Below, piece after piece: positions 5,090 to 5,337 of a stretch of 5,337 nt of DNA. The stretch's first letter is position 1, and every line of letters begins with the position of its first letter. The translations under genes and the position numbers were made by a program. Origin of the DNA: Clostridiales bacterium. Lineage in GTDB: Bacteria > Bacillota > Clostridia > Lutisporales > Lutisporaceae. The notes under the pieces are model-generated. The model saw only the letters and a program-made list of their open reading frames with translations. It did not search any database and was not told the DNA's origin. Location: positions 1 to 5,337 of the forward strand of contig JAAYKT010000002.1 in the NCBI GenBank assembly GCA_012522255.1. Reading direction: 5' to 3'.

Positions 5090-5337
5090 CTATTCTACTT
5101 CGATTCCCCTAAGTCCCTCGCTGTATAATATACCTGATGTTGTGTATAATGTATATTTTGTAGTCAAAACTGCCATTTGGTTTTCCATAGCCAGGTCAAT
5201 AACATCCTGCCCCGGTATCTTACCCCTGACAAAAAGTATTGCCACTACATCCGCCATTTCTGCCGTTCTTATTACCTGTGGATTTGTAAGTCCGGTTAAA
5301 AGCAAAGTATTACCTTTAACATAAGCCAAAACATCAC
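5090..5337 (-). CDS. DRTGG-domain protein, 3' part only (start outside window)
   Basis: The last 81 residues of a DRTGG-type protein are visible; the reading frame stays open to the right edge, so the true start lies outside. The TTG at 5329 is taken as an internal leucine, since the preceding codons read Asp-Val in line with the domain. The segment aligns by eye with residues about 36-112 of the complete DRTGG protein at 2999-3337: DVLAYVKGNTLLLTGLTN corresponds to WVMAHAQKGDIWITIQSHTN, followed by a matching C-terminal strand-helix pattern. Sequence identity looks low, and the QSHTN stretch is replaced by GLTN, so the two paralogues are diverged and probably not interchangeable. The TAG stop is 18 nt ahead of the RsbW-like ATPase, so it belongs to the same transcription unit. 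Ligand and role are unknown. Confidence 0.75.
   Translation of the reverse strand, partial: DVLAYVKGNTLLLTGLTNPQVIRTAEMADVVAILFVRGKIPGQDVIDLAMENQMAVLTTKYTLYTTSGILYSEGLRGIEVE

Noticed and set aside
5142..5324. Plus-strand open frame of 60 codons at the right edge
   Set aside because: It is antisense to the DRTGG fragment, without a ribosome site or recognisable domain.

Overview
The window reads as a piece of chromosome from an anaerobic, AT-rich member of the Firmicutes, most likely class Clostridia. The reasons are the low GC content, strong AGGAGG-type ribosome sites, TAA/TAG stops and the gene content: an NADH-linked [FeFe]-hydrogenase locus of the kind found in fermentative clostridia such as Acetivibrio/Ruminiclostridium and relatives. 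The genus is a guess. All nine supported genes lie on the minus strand, so the window is transcribed from right to left. No convincing gene was seen on the plus strand, and no tRNA, rRNA, mobile element or CRISPR array was seen.

Upstream block (5337 to 2284, minus strand): this looks like a regulatory or sensory cassette. In transcription order it holds the 3' end of a DRTGG-domain protein, an RsbW/SpoIIAB-like ATPase, a HydS-like [FeFe]-hydrogenase-related protein with three further 4Fe-4S sites, a second, complete DRTGG protein, and a PHP-family metal-dependent phosphoesterase. Gaps are 18, 0, 15 and 1 nt (using the preferred start of the second DRTGG gene), so the genes are almost certainly one transcription unit.

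A 129-nt AT-rich gap (2155-2283) follows. It contains a candidate extended -10 promoter, a perfect 10-bp inverted repeat that resembles an operator of the NADH/NAD+ sensor Rex, and two direct TTGTTAA repeats.

Downstream block (2154 to the left edge, minus strand): this is the start of an electron-bifurcating or NAD(P)-linked hydrogenase operon of HndABCD/HydABC type. It holds the NuoE-like subunit (hndA/hydC), a stand-alone GHKL ATPase, a small thioredoxin-fold [2Fe-2S]-like protein (hndB) and the N-terminal 237 residues of the NuoF-like flavoprotein (hndC/hydB), which runs off the left edge. The catalytic [FeFe] subunit would be expected just beyond that edge but is not in the window.

Working model (inference): the downstream genes build the machine that makes H2 from NADH and ferredoxin. 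The HydS-like protein, with all four H-cluster cysteines but altered catalytic-pocket residues, may sense H2 or redox state and signal through the ATPase, DRTGG and PHP proteins. The Rex-like site would add direct control by NADH/NAD+. The individual families are known. The signalling route linking them is, to my knowledge, not established and is the most interesting open point here.
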